Notes: a model not told the origin generated them from the sequence alone. Positions 34,037-43,017 are shown, numbered from the stretch's first letter. The stretch: 64,000 bases of DNA from Pseudoflavitalea rhizosphaerae (GCF_003991355.1 NZ_RCSU01000014.1:86727-150726); one strand, 5' to 3'. Numbers and translations are program-made.

Positions 34037-34221
34037 TAATCATCGTTCAAAAAATTCCATTCAACCCCTTTTTAGGTTCAAACGTCGAATAAGTTATGAG
34101 CGCCGATGGCCCGGTATTACTTTTACTCCTGTAATTAAATAGTGTTTTTCATAGGTTATTGATTAATGGTAAGGAGCTGTTTCTACAGCTCTTTTTGCTT
34201 TTGAGGACCAGCCAGTTCCGT
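34037..34221 (+). other. Intergenic segment with Leu-run micro-ORF and terminator
   Basis: Between the YggS stop and the glnS promoter. A 12-codon ORF at 34096-34134 (MSADGPVLLLLL) ends in five leucine codons. A strong terminator follows at 34171-34196. The layout is leader-like, yet glnS has its own promoter further on. The leucine run also coincides with a possible promoter, TATG-N19-TACTTTTA, so the micro-ORF may be chance. Confidence 0.25.
34171..34196 (+). terminator. Intrinsic terminator between YggS gene and glnS
   Basis: Stem AAGGAGCTGT (34171-34180)/ACAGCTCTTT (34185-34194, one G-U pair) with a TTCT loop and a T run through 34196. Core seven pairs are perfect. Confidence 0.85.
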
Positions 34222-34222
34222 C

Positions 34223-34254
34223 TTTGGTCAGCCCGAAGGGAAATAGTAAATTCG
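34223..34254 (+). promoter_or_regulatory. Promoter of glnS
   Basis: TTTG at 34223-34226 and TAAATTCG at 34247-34254 (one mismatch to TAnnTTTG), spaced by 20 bases; the glnS ATG is 27 bases downstream. Confidence 0.65.
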
Positions 34255-34281
34255 CGGCATAGCACTTAAAGTAAAGGCACA

Positions 34282-35961
34282 ATGACAGAACCATTAAAAG
34301 AAGCTGAAAAGAGCCGCAATTTCCTGGAAGAGATCGTTGAAGAGGACCTGAAATCAGGTAAATACACTTCCATCACCACCCGGTTCCCGCCGGAACCCAA
34401 TGGCTACCTACACATCGGGCATGCCAAGAGCATCTGCCTGAATTTTGGTCTCGCCCTCAAATATGGCGGTAAGACCAATCTCCGTTTTGATGATACCAAT
34501 CCTGTTACAGAGGATACAGAGTATGTAGACAGTATCAAGGAAGACGTGCAATGGCTGGGATTCCAATGGGCCAATGAACTCTACGCCTCCGATTATTTCG
34601 ATAAATTTTATGAATTCGCCGTTCAGCTGATAAAAGCCGGCCTGGCATATGTAGACGATTCCACTGCGGAGGAGATCGCTGCACAGAAAGGAACGCCTAC
34701 AGAGCCCGGTGTTCGCAATAAATTCTCGGAACGCAGTATCGAAGAGAACCTGCAAATGTTCGAAGAGATGAAAGCAGGGAAATACAAAGACGGCGAGAAA
34801 GTATTGCGCGCAAAGATCGATATGGGCTCTCCGAATATGCATTTCCGTGATCCGATCATGTACCGGATCAAACATGCGCATCACCACCGTACCGGCGACA
34901 AATGGTGCATCTACCCGATGTACGATTTTGCGCATGGCCAGAGTGATTCCATCGAGCAGATCACGCATTCGATCTGTACACTGGAATTCATTCCCCATCG
35001 TCCGCTGTACGACTGGTTCATCGAGAAACTTGGCATCTTCCCATCCCATCAGTATGAGTTCGCGCGCCTCAACCTCACGTATAACGTGATGAGCAAGCGC
35101 AAGCTCAAGCAACTGGTGGCCGAGAAATATGTAACGGGCTGGGACGATCCCCGCATGATCACTATCGCCGGCCTTCGCCGCAGGGGCTATACGCCGGAGT
35201 CCATCCGCGAGCTCTGCGAAAAGATCGGTGTGGTGAAACGTGATAGCCTGATCGAAATGAGCCTGCTGGAGTTCTGTATCCGTGAGCATCTCAACAAGAT
35301 CGCGCTGCGTCGAATGGTGGTGTTCGATCCGTTGAAAGTAGTGATCACCAACTATCCGGAAGGACAATCAGAAATGGTGCATAGCGAAGACAACCCGGAA
35401 GATCCAAACGCCGGCAGTCGTGAAATTCCATTCAGCAGGGAATTATATATCGAGAAAGAAGATTTCATGGAAGTTGCTCCCAAGAAATTCTTCCGCCTTG
35501 CGCCGGGGCAAATGGTCCGTCTGAAAAGTGCCTACATCATCAAATGTGATGAAGTGATCAAAGACGATGCAGGCAATATCACCGAGCTACGCTGCTCTTA
35601 TATTCCCGAAAGCAAGAGCGGTTCCGATACTTCCGGCATCAACGTGAAAGGAACCCTGCACTGGGTAAGCGTTCCCACTGCCATCAACTGCGAGCTCAGG
35701 TTGTACGACCGCCTCTTCAAGGTGGAAGACATGCTGAATGACGACAGGCCTTATACGGAATGCATCAATCCTGAATCACTGGTCACTATCACCAGTGCTT
35801 ATGCGGAGCCAGCGCTGAAGAAGGCTAAATTCGATGACCGCTATCAGTTCCTGAGAAAAGGATATTTCTGCCTGGATAATGACACCAGCGAGGAGAAGAT
35901 GATCTTCAACAGAACTGTAACCTTGAAAGACGGCTGGGCAAAGGAACAGAAGAAAGGATAA
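34282..35961 (+). CDS. glnS: Glutaminyl-tRNA synthetase
   Basis: Class Ib synthetase charging tRNA-Gln. The 559-residue protein has the HIGH motif at H44-I-G-H47 in [15 protein letters not shown] and the KMSKS equivalent VMSKRKL, plus the RFDDTNP segment and two C-terminal anticodon-binding beta barrels. The features favour GlnRS over the discriminating or non-discriminating GluRS. Own promoter and terminator, so a monocistronic unit. Confidence 0.97.
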   Translation: MTEPLKEAEKSRNFLEEIVEEDLKSGKYTSITTRFPPEPNGYLHIGHAKSICLNFGLALKYGGKTNLRFDDTNPVTEDTEYVDSIKEDVQWLGFQWANELYASDYFDKFYEFAVQLIKAGLAYVDDSTAEEIAAQKGTPTEPGVRNKFSERSIEENLQMFEEMKAGKYKDGEKVLRAKIDMGSPNMHFRDPIMYRIKHAHHHRTGDKWCIYPMYDFAHGQSDSIEQITHSICTLEFIPHRPLYDWFIEKLGIFPSHQYEFARLNLTYNVMSKRKLKQLVAEKYVTGWDDPRMITIAGLRRRGYTPESIRELCEKIGVVKRDSLIEMSLLEFCIREHLNKIALRRMVVFDPLKVVITNYPEGQSEMVHSEDNPEDPNAGSREIPFSRELYIEKEDFMEVAPKKFFRLAPGQMVRLKSAYIIKCDEVIKDDAGNITELRCSYIPESKSGSDTSGINVKGTLHWVSVPTAINCELRLYDRLFKVEDMLNDDRPYTECINPESLVTITSAYAEPALKKAKFDDRYQFLRKGYFCLDNDTSEEKMIFNRTVTLKDGWAKEQKKG

Positions 35962-35987
35962 TAATAGAATAGTGCAAAAATACAATG

Positions 35988-36014
35988 GCCGCTTCCGGAG
36001 GGAGCGGCTTTTTT
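35988..36014 (+). terminator. Terminator after glnS
   Basis: GCCGCT (35988-35993)/AGCGGC (36003-36008) with inner pairing, followed by six T. Lies 27 bases after the glnS stop. Confidence 0.85.
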
Positions 36015-36034
36015 GTTGGAAAAAAAGAGGTGGA

Positions 36035-36700
36035 TCAATTCAAATATCCCCTGTATCCTTTTCCATCCACTACCTGATTGATCGGTTTATTCAATGCCGG
36101 GTTGGTAACAAAAAAGAGCAATGCGGATAATATACCTGCAATCACAGGAACGAAATGATTGAATGCAATGGTGAGCAGAAAACCAGTTATGAAAATGATC
36201 AGACAGTGTAACCTTGCATCGATGGCGAAGAAAATTCTTTTACCCAGGTGTATTCTCGTTGAATAGTCTTCTTCAAATTCATTTTCATACATGCCCCAGA
36301 TCCATGCCGGTGGTCTATCGCCAAATGTTTCCTGATAAATTTTCCGGGATTGCAGATAATGATCGAAAAGCCAGTCGGGATCATCGTTTTCTCCTTTTTC
36401 ACCTCTTGATCTTTTGATCCAGTGGCCCGGCATAATCCTGTAAAGATCGCGGAAGCTCATCGGATAATATTCCATGTGCAGGCTCCAAGCAAGGTCAACA
36501 ATTTTGGGTGGTACAATCAGGAATGGTTTTGTAGCGCAGAGGAAAAGAAATTTCTTGTATTCCTCAACAATCTCCTGCATTTGCTCCTCTGTCCAGTTAC
36601 CGTACCTGGCCAGCCGGTTGTAGTAAGTTTCAACTGAATTGGGTTCATTGAAGGGAAAATTATCGATCATTTGCCAGGCTGGGTATTCTTTGAATTGCAT
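36035..36700 (-). CDS. GRDP-like membrane protein, second of a tandem pair
   Basis: A 221-residue protein from the ATG at 36700 (MQFKEYPAWQMIDNF), chosen because it aligns with the start of the upstream paralogue (MQFNENPIWRKLEIF). The conserved core EEYKKFLFLCA...VDLAWSLHMEYYPMSFRDL resembles the glycine-rich-domain-containing (DUF1399-like) family, whose VDxxWHxHL signature is kept as VDLAWSLHM. Two or three membrane segments follow near the C-terminus. It lacks the Gly/Cys tail of its neighbour. Function unknown. Confidence 0.7.
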   Translation of the reverse strand: MQFKEYPAWQMIDNFPFNEPNSVETYYNRLARYGNWTEEQMQEIVEEYKKFLFLCATKPFLIVPPKIVDLAWSLHMEYYPMSFRDLYRIMPGHWIKRSRGEKGENDDPDWLFDHYLQSRKIYQETFGDRPPAWIWGMYENEFEEDYSTRIHLGKRIFFAIDARLHCLIIFITGFLLTIAFNHFVPVIAGILSALLFFVTNPALNKPINQVVDGKGYRGYLN

Positions 36701-36738
36701 TAGGTTTGCTTTTGTTTTCAGGGTTTGTGTTTTTAGTT

Positions 36739-37476
36739 TCAATCTCCTCCGCATCCACTACCGCAGCCCGAGCAGCCACTGCTGCATCCTCCGCCTCCGC
36801 TGCATCCTGAATGTCCATCCGTTGAACATCCGCCACCACAGCCTGCAGAAGAACATCCTGAGCCATTGCTCCTTTTTGATGATGGACTTGCAATCACCAC
36901 TGCGGTAAGAAAACCTATCAGCAGATACACGTAATTGCTCGAGACAATGCCCACAATCCCGGCAATTACAAGTATGCAGATCGATTGTATCCAGGACTTT
37001 TTGGGAATGACCCAGTTTTGTTGCCGGTTGATCCGGGTGAAGTGGATATCGCTGAATCTTTGTTGTGAAGAAGGCCAGATGTCTTCGGGAGGTTCTGTGA
37101 GGAAAGTGTTTCTGTAGAGGGAGAGTGTTCGTTCGTAGTAATCTTCGAATTTTTCCTGTTCCGTGGTTCCGCCTTCAGTGGGATTGTGGTGGAGTTTTTT
37201 GCCGAGCACATTTTCGCAGAGATCGTTCCAGTAGGATTTTGTGTAAGCTAAGTGAAGGTGCCAGGCCTGATCAACAGCGTCGGAGGGAGTGCAGGGATGA
37301 TCTTGTGAAGCGCAGAGGAAAAGGAATTTTTTGTACTCTAATAATACCTGCGAAGCAAATTGAACCGACCAGCTGTTTTCCCGTGCCAGTCTTTGTTCAA
37401 ATGATAATGACACATCGGGTGGATCAATTGAAAATATTTCCAATTTTCTCCAGATAGGGTTTTCATTGAATTGCAT
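36739..37476 (-). CDS. GRDP-like membrane protein with Gly/Cys-rich tail
   Basis: A 245-residue protein whose core (LLEYKKFLFLCASQDHPCTPSDAVDQAWHLHLAYTKSYW) carries the VDQAWHLHL signature of glycine-rich-domain-containing proteins. Two hydrophobic helices (about residues 164-198) anchor it in the membrane. The last 45 or so residues are almost only Gly, Ser and Cys, with eight cysteines spaced in GCSxxGC-like units, suggesting metal or disulfide binding, or a lipidated or cross-linked surface. Tandem duplicate of the next gene downstream. Function unknown. Confidence 0.75.
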   Translation of the reverse strand: MQFNENPIWRKLEIFSIDPPDVSLSFEQRLARENSWSVQFASQVLLEYKKFLFLCASQDHPCTPSDAVDQAWHLHLAYTKSYWNDLCENVLGKKLHHNPTEGGTTEQEKFEDYYERTLSLYRNTFLTEPPEDIWPSSQQRFSDIHFTRINRQQNWVIPKKSWIQSICILVIAGIVGIVSSNYVYLLIGFLTAVVIASPSSKRSNGSGCSSAGCGGGCSTDGHSGCSGGGGCSSGCSGCGSGCGGD

Positions 37477-37533
37477 AAAGAACTCTTTTTCAAAAATAGA
37501 ATGCCAATATGAACTGAATGTTAAGCCGACGAT

Positions 37534-38850
37534 CTATTTCCCCTGTGCTTTCAGTTTTGCATAATCAAATACCAGCTGGCAAAAGGCTTTCACGCCTATA
37601 TCCAACTGGCTGTCATCCACATAAAAATCAGGTGTATGGTGTCCCGGCGCTTTGGAATTATCTGTTCCTTTGGGCATGCCGCCAATGTAAAAAAAGAAGG
37701 AAGGTGCTTTCGTTCCGTAGTACGAAAAATCCTCTGCGCCGGTTACCCATGCACGTTCGGAGACATTCTCTTTTCCTGCAGCTGTTTCCAGCGATGGCGT
37801 CATCAGTTTCACCAAAGCAGGGTCATTGTAGGTGACCAGTGTTTTTGTATCGATATGCACATCCGCGGTGGCGCCGTAAGTGCTGGCGATGCCGGTAGCC
37901 ATTTTTTTGATACGATCATGCGTTTCCTGTTGCATTTTGTTGTCGAGCGTTCTGATGGTTCCTTCCAGCATCGCTTCCTCGGGCATGATATTCGGACGAA
38001 CGCCGCTGCTGAATTTACCGACAGTGATCACCACCGGCGCTTTGGGCAATTCTGACTGACGGCTTACGATGGTTTGCAAACCATTGATGATGGCAGTAGC
38101 TGCCACTATAGGATCTACGCCTTTCCAGGGCTGTGATCCATGAGCTTGTTTTCCTTTCACCTGGATGGTGAACCAATCGGATGAGGCCATAAAGGCCCCG
38201 GATTTGTACTGAATTTTTCCTACTTCAATTTCGGATTGAATATGCATTCCAAAGATGGCGTCCACTTTCGGATTGTCCATTACACCTTCTTTCACCATCA
38301 GCGCCGCGCCGCCTTCTTCATCACCGGGAGGACCTTCTTCGGCTGGTTGGAATATGAACTTTACGGTACCCGGCACATCTTTCTTTATGGAAGACAGTAG
38401 CTGTGCTGTACCAAGCAACATCGACACATGTGTATCATGTCCACAGGCATGCATCACGGGAACAGTTTGTCCCAAATAGTCTGCTGTAACTGTTGATTTG
38501 AAGGGAAGCTCCACTCTTTCTTTTACAGGAAGCGCATCCATGTCTGCACGCAAAGCCACAACAGGACCGGGTTTCCCGCCTTTAAGGATTGCCACTACGC
38601 CGGTTTTGGCGATGCCGGTTTGCACTTCTAATCCGAATGAGCGAAGGAGTTCGGCCACATAAGCGGCTGTGTTCACTTCACGGTTGCTCAGTTCAGGATG
38701 CTGATGGATATGTCTTCTCCATTCGATCAGTTTGGGCTTGAGGGATTCCGCTTTTGCGTGTATGCTGGCCGTTGCAGGTTGTGCTACAACGTTAGTAAGG
38801 CTGGTAAAGAATAATAGAAGGGTAGAGGCGGCTACCAAGATTTTCTGCAT
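37534..38850 (-). CDS. Exported M20-family amidohydrolase
   Basis: Metal-dependent hydrolase of the M20D aminoacylase/hippurate-hydrolase group, cleaving N-acyl amino acids or similar amides. From the ATG at 38850 it has 438 residues and a signal peptide (MQKILVAASTLLLFFTSLTNVVAQ); the frame extends upstream but without a signal-peptide-like start. Metal ligands are seen in VALRADMDALPV, HACGHDTHVSMLLG, and QPAEEGPPGDEEGGA; the dimerisation lid follows. A last ligand His lies in PGHHTPDF. Periplasmic; it may also process peptides or auxin-type conjugates, substrate unknown. Confidence 0.9.
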   Translation of the reverse strand: MQKILVAASTLLLFFTSLTNVVAQPATASIHAKAESLKPKLIEWRRHIHQHPELSNREVNTAAYVAELLRSFGLEVQTGIAKTGVVAILKGGKPGPVVALRADMDALPVKERVELPFKSTVTADYLGQTVPVMHACGHDTHVSMLLGTAQLLSSIKKDVPGTVKFIFQPAEEGPPGDEEGGAALMVKEGVMDNPKVDAIFGMHIQSEIEVGKIQYKSGAFMASSDWFTIQVKGKQAHGSQPWKGVDPIVAATAIINGLQTIVSRQSELPKAPVVITVGKFSSGVRPNIMPEEAMLEGTIRTLDNKMQQETHDRIKKMATGIASTYGATADVHIDTKTLVTYNDPALVKLMTPSLETAAGKENVSERAWVTGAEDFSYYGTKAPSFFFYIGGMPKGTDNSKAPGHHTPDFYVDDSQLDIGVKAFCQLVFDYAKLKAQGK

Positions 38851-38893
38851 GAGCATTCCGGTTTTGGTATGCTGAAAATAATCAAAAAATGGA

Positions 38894-39448
38894 TTAGCTC
38901 CAATCCCAGAGTACAACAGCCCATTCGTCCATTTCATCCTGGTGGATATGGATGGTTTTGAAACCTACGCGCTCATGCGCCCGCATGGAGCGGAGATTTC
39001 GGGTTGCGATCTCTGTAACGATGCAGTCGAAATCCTTGCTGTAACTGGACTTATGCTGTTTATAAAGTGCATCGAAAACACCCTGTCCGCGCCAGGCTTC
39101 CGCAACACATATCTGTCCCATTACATAAAATTTATATTCACCGAGCGTGCGGCCATTCCATGGAGTTTGATCGAAAGAGCTGAACATGGGTTCGAGATCG
39201 GGAACAATATAGCGGCATTCCCTGGGCATCGTGAGTGCGTAACCGGCAAGCTGATGACCGTCCACTGCAATGATGCTGGGAGCTATCTGGTGCATTTGTT
39301 TCAAAACCGGAAGGGAATGTTGGAGAGAAACAAAACCTTGCTGCTGCTGGGTTTCAGCGGAAATATTGGTGCGCAGGTTTGCAGCCTGCAATTGCAGGAT
39401 CTGTTGCAATTGTTCTTCAGAACTGACGGTAGTGGTATGGTAAGCCAT
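38894..39448 (-). CDS. GNAT-family N-acetyltransferase
   Basis: A 184-residue acetyltransferase from the ATG at 39448 (MAYHTTTVSSEEQLQQIL). An upstream start would place coding sequence inside palindromic repeat R6 and is rejected. The acetyl-CoA loop is VAEAWRGQGVFDALY, preceded by MGQICVAE and followed by NLRSMRAHERVGFKTIHI, the usual motif A and B regions. The substrate is unknown. It is followed by the M20 gene on the same strand. Confidence 0.85.
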   Translation of the reverse strand: MAYHTTTVSSEEQLQQILQLQAANLRTNISAETQQQQGFVSLQHSLPVLKQMHQIAPSIIAVDGHQLAGYALTMPRECRYIVPDLEPMFSSFDQTPWNGRTLGEYKFYVMGQICVAEAWRGQGVFDALYKQHKSSYSKDFDCIVTEIATRNLRSMRAHERVGFKTIHIHQDEMDEWAVVLWDWS

Positions 39449-39474
39449 GCAGTAATTTACTGAAAATCCCGGAG

Positions 39475-39590
39475 AGCCGCCAGTCGCTCGCCTCCGGCGA
39501 GTGACTCGTATTTGTTCGCCTCCGGCGAACACCGTGTCGCCGGAGGCGACGGAATATAAGTCACTCGCCGGAGGCGAGCGACTGGCGGCT
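39475..39590. repeat. Nested palindromic repeat, copy R6
   Basis: Outer stem AGCCGCCAGTCGCTCGCCTCCGGCGAGTGAC pairs perfectly with the right end; inner hairpins TTCGCC...GGCGAA and GTCGCC...GGCGAC. Lies between the acetyltransferase and the mutase gene, where it starts 26 bases upstream of the acetyltransferase ATG. Confidence 0.92.
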
Positions 39591-39604
39591 GGCTGAATAA
39601 ATTC

Positions 39605-41161
39605 TTATCCCCTGTATTCTCCAAACACTTCGCGCAGTGTATCTGCAATCTCTCCCAGCGTACAAAGGTTCTCCACCGCTTCCAGCACTGCCGGCATGAT
39701 GTTCTCGCCACTGTTGGCGCGATCACTCAGCAATTGCAGCATCTGGTCAACGCGGGCGGGATCGCGCCGGTTGCGGAGGGATGCCAGTTTTTCGGATTGC
39801 AGCTGACGGATGGAATCGTCTATTTTGAAAAGAGGGATGGAATCGGTTTCGTTCACCTGGAATTTATTCACGCCAACGATGATCTTTTCGCCGGTTTCGA
39901 TCTCACGCTGGTAATTGTAAGCGCTTCGCGCGATCTCGTCCTGAATGAATCCCTGCTCGATGGCAGACACGCTGCCGCCCATGGCATCGATGCTATGGAT
40001 CAGTTTCCAGGCTTCTGTTTCCACTTCATTGGTGAGGGCTTCCACATAGTATGAGCCGGCCAGTGGATCTACGGTATCAGCCAGGCCGCTTTCATAAGCC
40101 ACGATCTGCTGGGTGCGAAGGGCGATGCGTGCCGCCTCTTCTGTTGGCAGGCTCAGGGCTTCGTCATAACCATTGGTATGCAAAGATTGCGTGCCGCCCA
40201 GTACGGCCGACATGGTCTGCACCGTAACGCGGGCGATATTGTTGAGCGGCTGTTGCGCCGTTAGGGTGCTGCCGCCGGTTTGTGTATGGAAGCGAAGCAT
40301 CTGGGCTTTCGGATCGGTTGCGCCGAGCTCCTTCATCATCTGGGCCCACATGCGACGCGCAGCGCGGAACTTGGCCACTTCTTCAAAGAGATTGTTATGC
40401 GCATTGAAGAAGAATGAAAGCCTTTTTCCAAAAACATTAATGTCAAGCCCTTTTTCCAGGGCCGCTTTCACATAAGCACGACCGTTACTCAACGTAAAAG
40501 CGATCTCCTGCACAGCAGTACTTCCCGCCTCACGGATATGGTAACCCGAAATGGAAATGGTATTCCATTTAGGAACTTCCATGCTGCACCACTCGAAAAT
40601 ATCGGTGATGATGCGCATGCTCGGTTTGGGCGGATAGATATAGGTGCCGCGCGCTGCGTATTCCTTAAGGATATCGTTTTGAATAGTGCCTGAGATCTTT
40701 TTAAGATCGGCGCCCTGTTGTTTGGCGAGTGCGGTGTAGAAAGCCAGTAGGATAAATCCGGTAGCGTTGATGGTCATGGAGGTTGACACATCTTCCAGTT
40801 TGATGCCTTTGAAGAGGGTTTGCATATCCTCAAGGCTGTCGATGGCAACACCCACTTTTCCTACTTCGCCTTCTGCGAGGGGATGGTCGCTGTCGTACCC
40901 GATCTGCGTTGGCAGGTCAAAGGCAACACTGAGGCCCATCACACCCTGTGAAAGGAGGTAGTGATATCGTTTGTTGCTTTCTTCCGCGGTGCTGAATCCG
41001 GCGTACTGGCGCATGGTCCAGAGTTTGCCGCGATACATGTCCGGCTGAACACCCCTTGTGAATGGGAATTCGCCTGGTTGTTCGCCCATCGGCACGGGAT
41101 CGGTATACAACCGTTTTATTTCAATTCCACTATCGGTAAATACTTTCTTTTCTTCTGACAT
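39605..41161 (-). CDS. Methylmalonyl-CoA mutase, catalytic subunit without B12 domain
   Basis: Acyl-CoA mutase large subunit, 518 residues from the ATG at 41161. The N-terminal part carries [25 protein letters not shown]; tyrosine in RQYAGF is the methylmalonyl-CoA-type residue, where isobutyryl-CoA mutases have phenylalanine. [40 protein letters not shown] and [16 protein letters not shown] follow. No C-terminal DxHxxG cobalamin domain is present, so a separate small B12-binding subunit is needed; none is encoded nearby. Interconverts methylmalonyl- and succinyl-CoA. The next gene upstream ends 23 bases away. Confidence 0.9.
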   Translation of the reverse strand: MSEEKKVFTDSGIEIKRLYTDPVPMGEQPGEFPFTRGVQPDMYRGKLWTMRQYAGFSTAEESNKRYHYLLSQGVMGLSVAFDLPTQIGYDSDHPLAEGEVGKVGVAIDSLEDMQTLFKGIKLEDVSTSMTINATGFILLAFYTALAKQQGADLKKISGTIQNDILKEYAARGTYIYPPKPSMRIITDIFEWCSMEVPKWNTISISGYHIREAGSTAVQEIAFTLSNGRAYVKAALEKGLDINVFGKRLSFFFNAHNNLFEEVAKFRAARRMWAQMMKELGATDPKAQMLRFHTQTGGSTLTAQQPLNNIARVTVQTMSAVLGGTQSLHTNGYDEALSLPTEEAARIALRTQQIVAYESGLADTVDPLAGSYYVEALTNEVETEAWKLIHSIDAMGGSVSAIEQGFIQDEIARSAYNYQREIETGEKIIVGVNKFQVNETDSIPLFKIDDSIRQLQSEKLASLRNRRDPARVDQMLQLLSDRANSGENIMPAVLEAVENLCTLGEIADTLREVFGEYRG

Positions 41162-41183
41162 AGCAAGCAATATTTAGCACTCT

Positions 41184-41729
41184 TTATTTCATCAGTTTCT
41201 TCGCTTCAAAGCTCAGCACATCGGACACAACGGTATGTAGTGTGGCTTTGGGGTTCTGCAACAGCATTTCCAGGAGGGCATGGTTGAGGTCCTGTCCGGA
41301 AGCTTCAGCAGGGAGGAAGCTGGCCACCTGGTTGATGATAAGAATATTCTGGTCTTTGAGATTACGTACAGCGTCCCATGATTCTGCTGAAACATAGATC
41401 TGCTGTGTAACATTATGTTCAAATTCCTGTTTGATATTCATGGTGAGCAGGGATTGCATTTCCCTTGCGCTGAGGCCGGGCTGGTTCACACGGTTGATCA
41501 GGTTGGGGAGGGCAATGCGGTCTGTGAGCAGGATCAGTCGCTCATAGGCTCCCAACTGAAGGCCCTGGATATTGGCAGCCTGTTTGTCGTTTTCCGCGGT
41601 GCCGGCTTTTTTCTTCTCGATCAGGGTTTTCACTTCCTTTCTTTGTTTCCAGAACATATATGCCAGGGTTCCGCCCAGGGTAAGGGCAATACCAAGTGAA
41701 AGCAATAATTCCGTGGTCGTTAAAGTCAT
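41184..41729 (-). CDS. Conserved membrane-anchored protein of unknown function
   Basis: A 181-residue protein with one N-terminal transmembrane helix (LLLSLGIALTLGGTLAYMFW, about residues 8-27), a charged segment, and a helical soluble domain (LQLGAYERLILLTDRIALPNLINRV...). The soluble part reads like a family conserved in Bacteroidota without a known role. It lies directly upstream of the mutase gene on the same strand and divergent from the IscA-type gene. No catalytic motif. Confidence 0.7.
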   Translation of the reverse strand: MTLTTTELLLSLGIALTLGGTLAYMFWKQRKEVKTLIEKKKAGTAENDKQAANIQGLQLGAYERLILLTDRIALPNLINRVNQPGLSAREMQSLLTMNIKQEFEHNVTQQIYVSAESWDAVRNLKDQNILIINQVASFLPAEASGQDLNHALLEMLLQNPKATLHTVVSDVLSFEAKKLMK

Positions 41730-41779
41730 TAAGGGTCGTTTTTAGGTGGGACAAATGTAATAAAATAACGGGTAGTCGT

Positions 41780-41787
41780 ATTTTTGT
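41780..41787 (+). promoter_or_regulatory. -7 box of the IscA-type gene
   Basis: TATTTTTG matches TAnnTTTG and lies only four bases before the ATG at 41792, which would give a transcript with almost no 5' leader. No clear -33 TTTG is seen. Confidence 0.45.
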
Positions 41788-41791
41788 ATTT

Positions 41792-42136
41792 ATGGAAACG
41801 AAAAATGTATCTCCCCTGTTGTTTACGCCCGGCGCCATTGCAGAAATTCAAAGACTGATGGCTGATCCGGGATTTGATCCCAGCCTGATGCTCCGGGTGG
41901 GAGTGAAGGGGGGCGGCTGCTCGGGATTCAGTTATCTGCTGGGATTCGATCAGAAAATGGATAGCGATGCGGTGTATGAATACGAAGGGCTGAGTTTTAT
42001 CATGAACCCTTCGCATGGGCTTTACCTCACAGGTATGCAGATCGATTATGAGAATGGATTGAATGCAAGAGGGTTTACGTTTGAGAATCCGAATGCGAGC
42101 AAGACCTGTGGATGTGGGACCTCATTTGCTGTATAG
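41792..42136 (+). CDS. IscA/SufA-type iron-sulfur assembly protein
   Basis: HesB/IscA-family carrier, 114 residues from the ATG at 41792. The three conserved cysteines are visible: one in GVKGGGCSGFSY and two in the C-terminal KTCGCGTSFAV. These bind an Fe-S cluster or iron for delivery to target proteins. A longer upstream reading is possible but overlaps the divergent gene and its promoter. Length and motif spacing are normal. Confidence 0.92.
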   Translation: METKNVSPLLFTPGAIAEIQRLMADPGFDPSLMLRVGVKGGGCSGFSYLLGFDQKMDSDAVYEYEGLSFIMNPSHGLYLTGMQIDYENGLNARGFTFENPNASKTCGCGTSFAV

Positions 42137-42141
42137 GGTTC

Positions 42142-42166
42142 TCCGGGAGGCGAGCGATTGGCTGGC
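42142..42166. repeat. Remnant of the palindromic repeat (right end only)
   Basis: TCCGGGAGGCGAGCGATTGGCTGGCC is close to the right terminal arm of copies R1 and R3. No left arm or inner hairpins exist here, so this is a solo end left by deletion, between the IscA-type and AlkD-type genes. Confidence 0.75.
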
Positions 42167-42172
42167 CACAGC

Positions 42173-42883
42173 TTAGCACTTTATCGTTTTCTTCTTTTTG
42201 CCGATGGTTCCCCTGTCTTTTACTTTCAGAATATAATCAGGAGAAAAAGGCACCTTGCAGGCAGTTCCATTCATGTCTACACTTACCACACCGATCTTTC
42301 TGCCCAGCTGGATGGCTTCTGCCGTCAATGCGGGAACAAAACTGCCTGCTGCAATGACAAAGCCATTCATGGTATAACGTACACGATTAGGTGCTTTTTG
42401 GATTTCTTCTTTTACCTGTTCCATTAGACGGCGGATGGCTGCAATATCAAGTTCAGCATCGGGTTTTAATGACAGCACACCTGCGAGGGTGTTCCAGCCT
42501 GCGGCTGCGGTGAGTTCTTTTGGGGAGGCGATCCATTTCAGGCCCAGGTCCCATGCTTTCGGGTGTTCTGCTGTTACCCAGGGAACGATGTACTCGCTGA
42601 GGGCGGGGGAGTTGGCATTGTCCATCCATTTTTGTAATTCCTTTTCGCTCATTTTGGCGCCATTGGCCATGAGGCCTGCGAGGTACATGGCGTCTGCATT
42701 GCCGGTATCGTAGAGTTCCATGGCGATGGCCTGCGTATCTCCCTTTATTTCTTTTTGCAGTTTTTTGATGTCTTCCACTTTCACACCAAACAATGGTTCT
42801 TTGGCGCCATGCTTCAGGAGGATCTTTTTGATCTGCGGCGTTCCAAGCTCTTCGAGGCGGGAGAGGATCTGTTGAATGGTCAT
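42173..42883 (-). CDS. AlkD-like DNA alkylation repair protein
   Basis: A 236-residue all-helical HEAT-repeat protein of the AlkD/DNA alkylation repair family: KHGAKEPLFGVKVEDIKKLQKEI, LYDTGNADAMYLAGLMA, and ALSEYIVPWVTAEHPKAWDLGLKWIAS. Characterised AlkD enzymes excise positively charged alkylated bases. Many family members of this subtype lack the catalytic aspartate, and I cannot place it with certainty here. The C-terminus is basic (KKKKTIKC), fitting nucleic-acid binding. Confidence 0.75.
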   Translation of the reverse strand: MTIQQILSRLEELGTPQIKKILLKHGAKEPLFGVKVEDIKKLQKEIKGDTQAIAMELYDTGNADAMYLAGLMANGAKMSEKELQKWMDNANSPALSEYIVPWVTAEHPKAWDLGLKWIASPKELTAAAGWNTLAGVLSLKPDAELDIAAIRRLMEQVKEEIQKAPNRVRYTMNGFVIAAGSFVPALTAEAIQLGRKIGVVSVDMNGTACKVPFSPDYILKVKDRGTIGKKKKTIKC

Positions 42884-42901
42884 GGCTGCTGAGTTTAATC
42901 C

Positions 42902-43017
42902 GGGAGCAGTCGCTCGCGTCCCCGCGAGTGACTAATATTCCGTCGCCTCCGGCGACACACTGCTCGCCGGAGGCGAGCAAATATCCGTCACTCGCGGGGA
43001 CGCGAGCGACTGCTCCC
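42902..43017. repeat. Nested palindromic repeat, copy R7 (variant arms, inverted)
   Basis: The outer arms carry CTCGCGTCCCCGCGAG on the left and CTCGCGGGGACGCGAG on the right, a variant found nowhere else in the window but fully compensated. Inner hairpins are GTCGCC...GGCGAC then CTCGCC...GGCGAG. Outer ends GGGAGCAG/CTGCTCCC are complementary. Lies between the response regulator stop and the AlkD-like start. Confidence 0.92.

Noticed and set aside
38851..38937. N-terminal extension of the M20 amidohydrolase
   Set aside because: It would bury the signal peptide behind 29 residues; the ATG at 38850 gives a normal export signal.
39449..39532. Upstream extension of the acetyltransferase gene
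   Set aside because: The extra codons lie inside palindromic repeat R6 and encode low-complexity Arg-rich sequence that recurs in other frames at every repeat copy.
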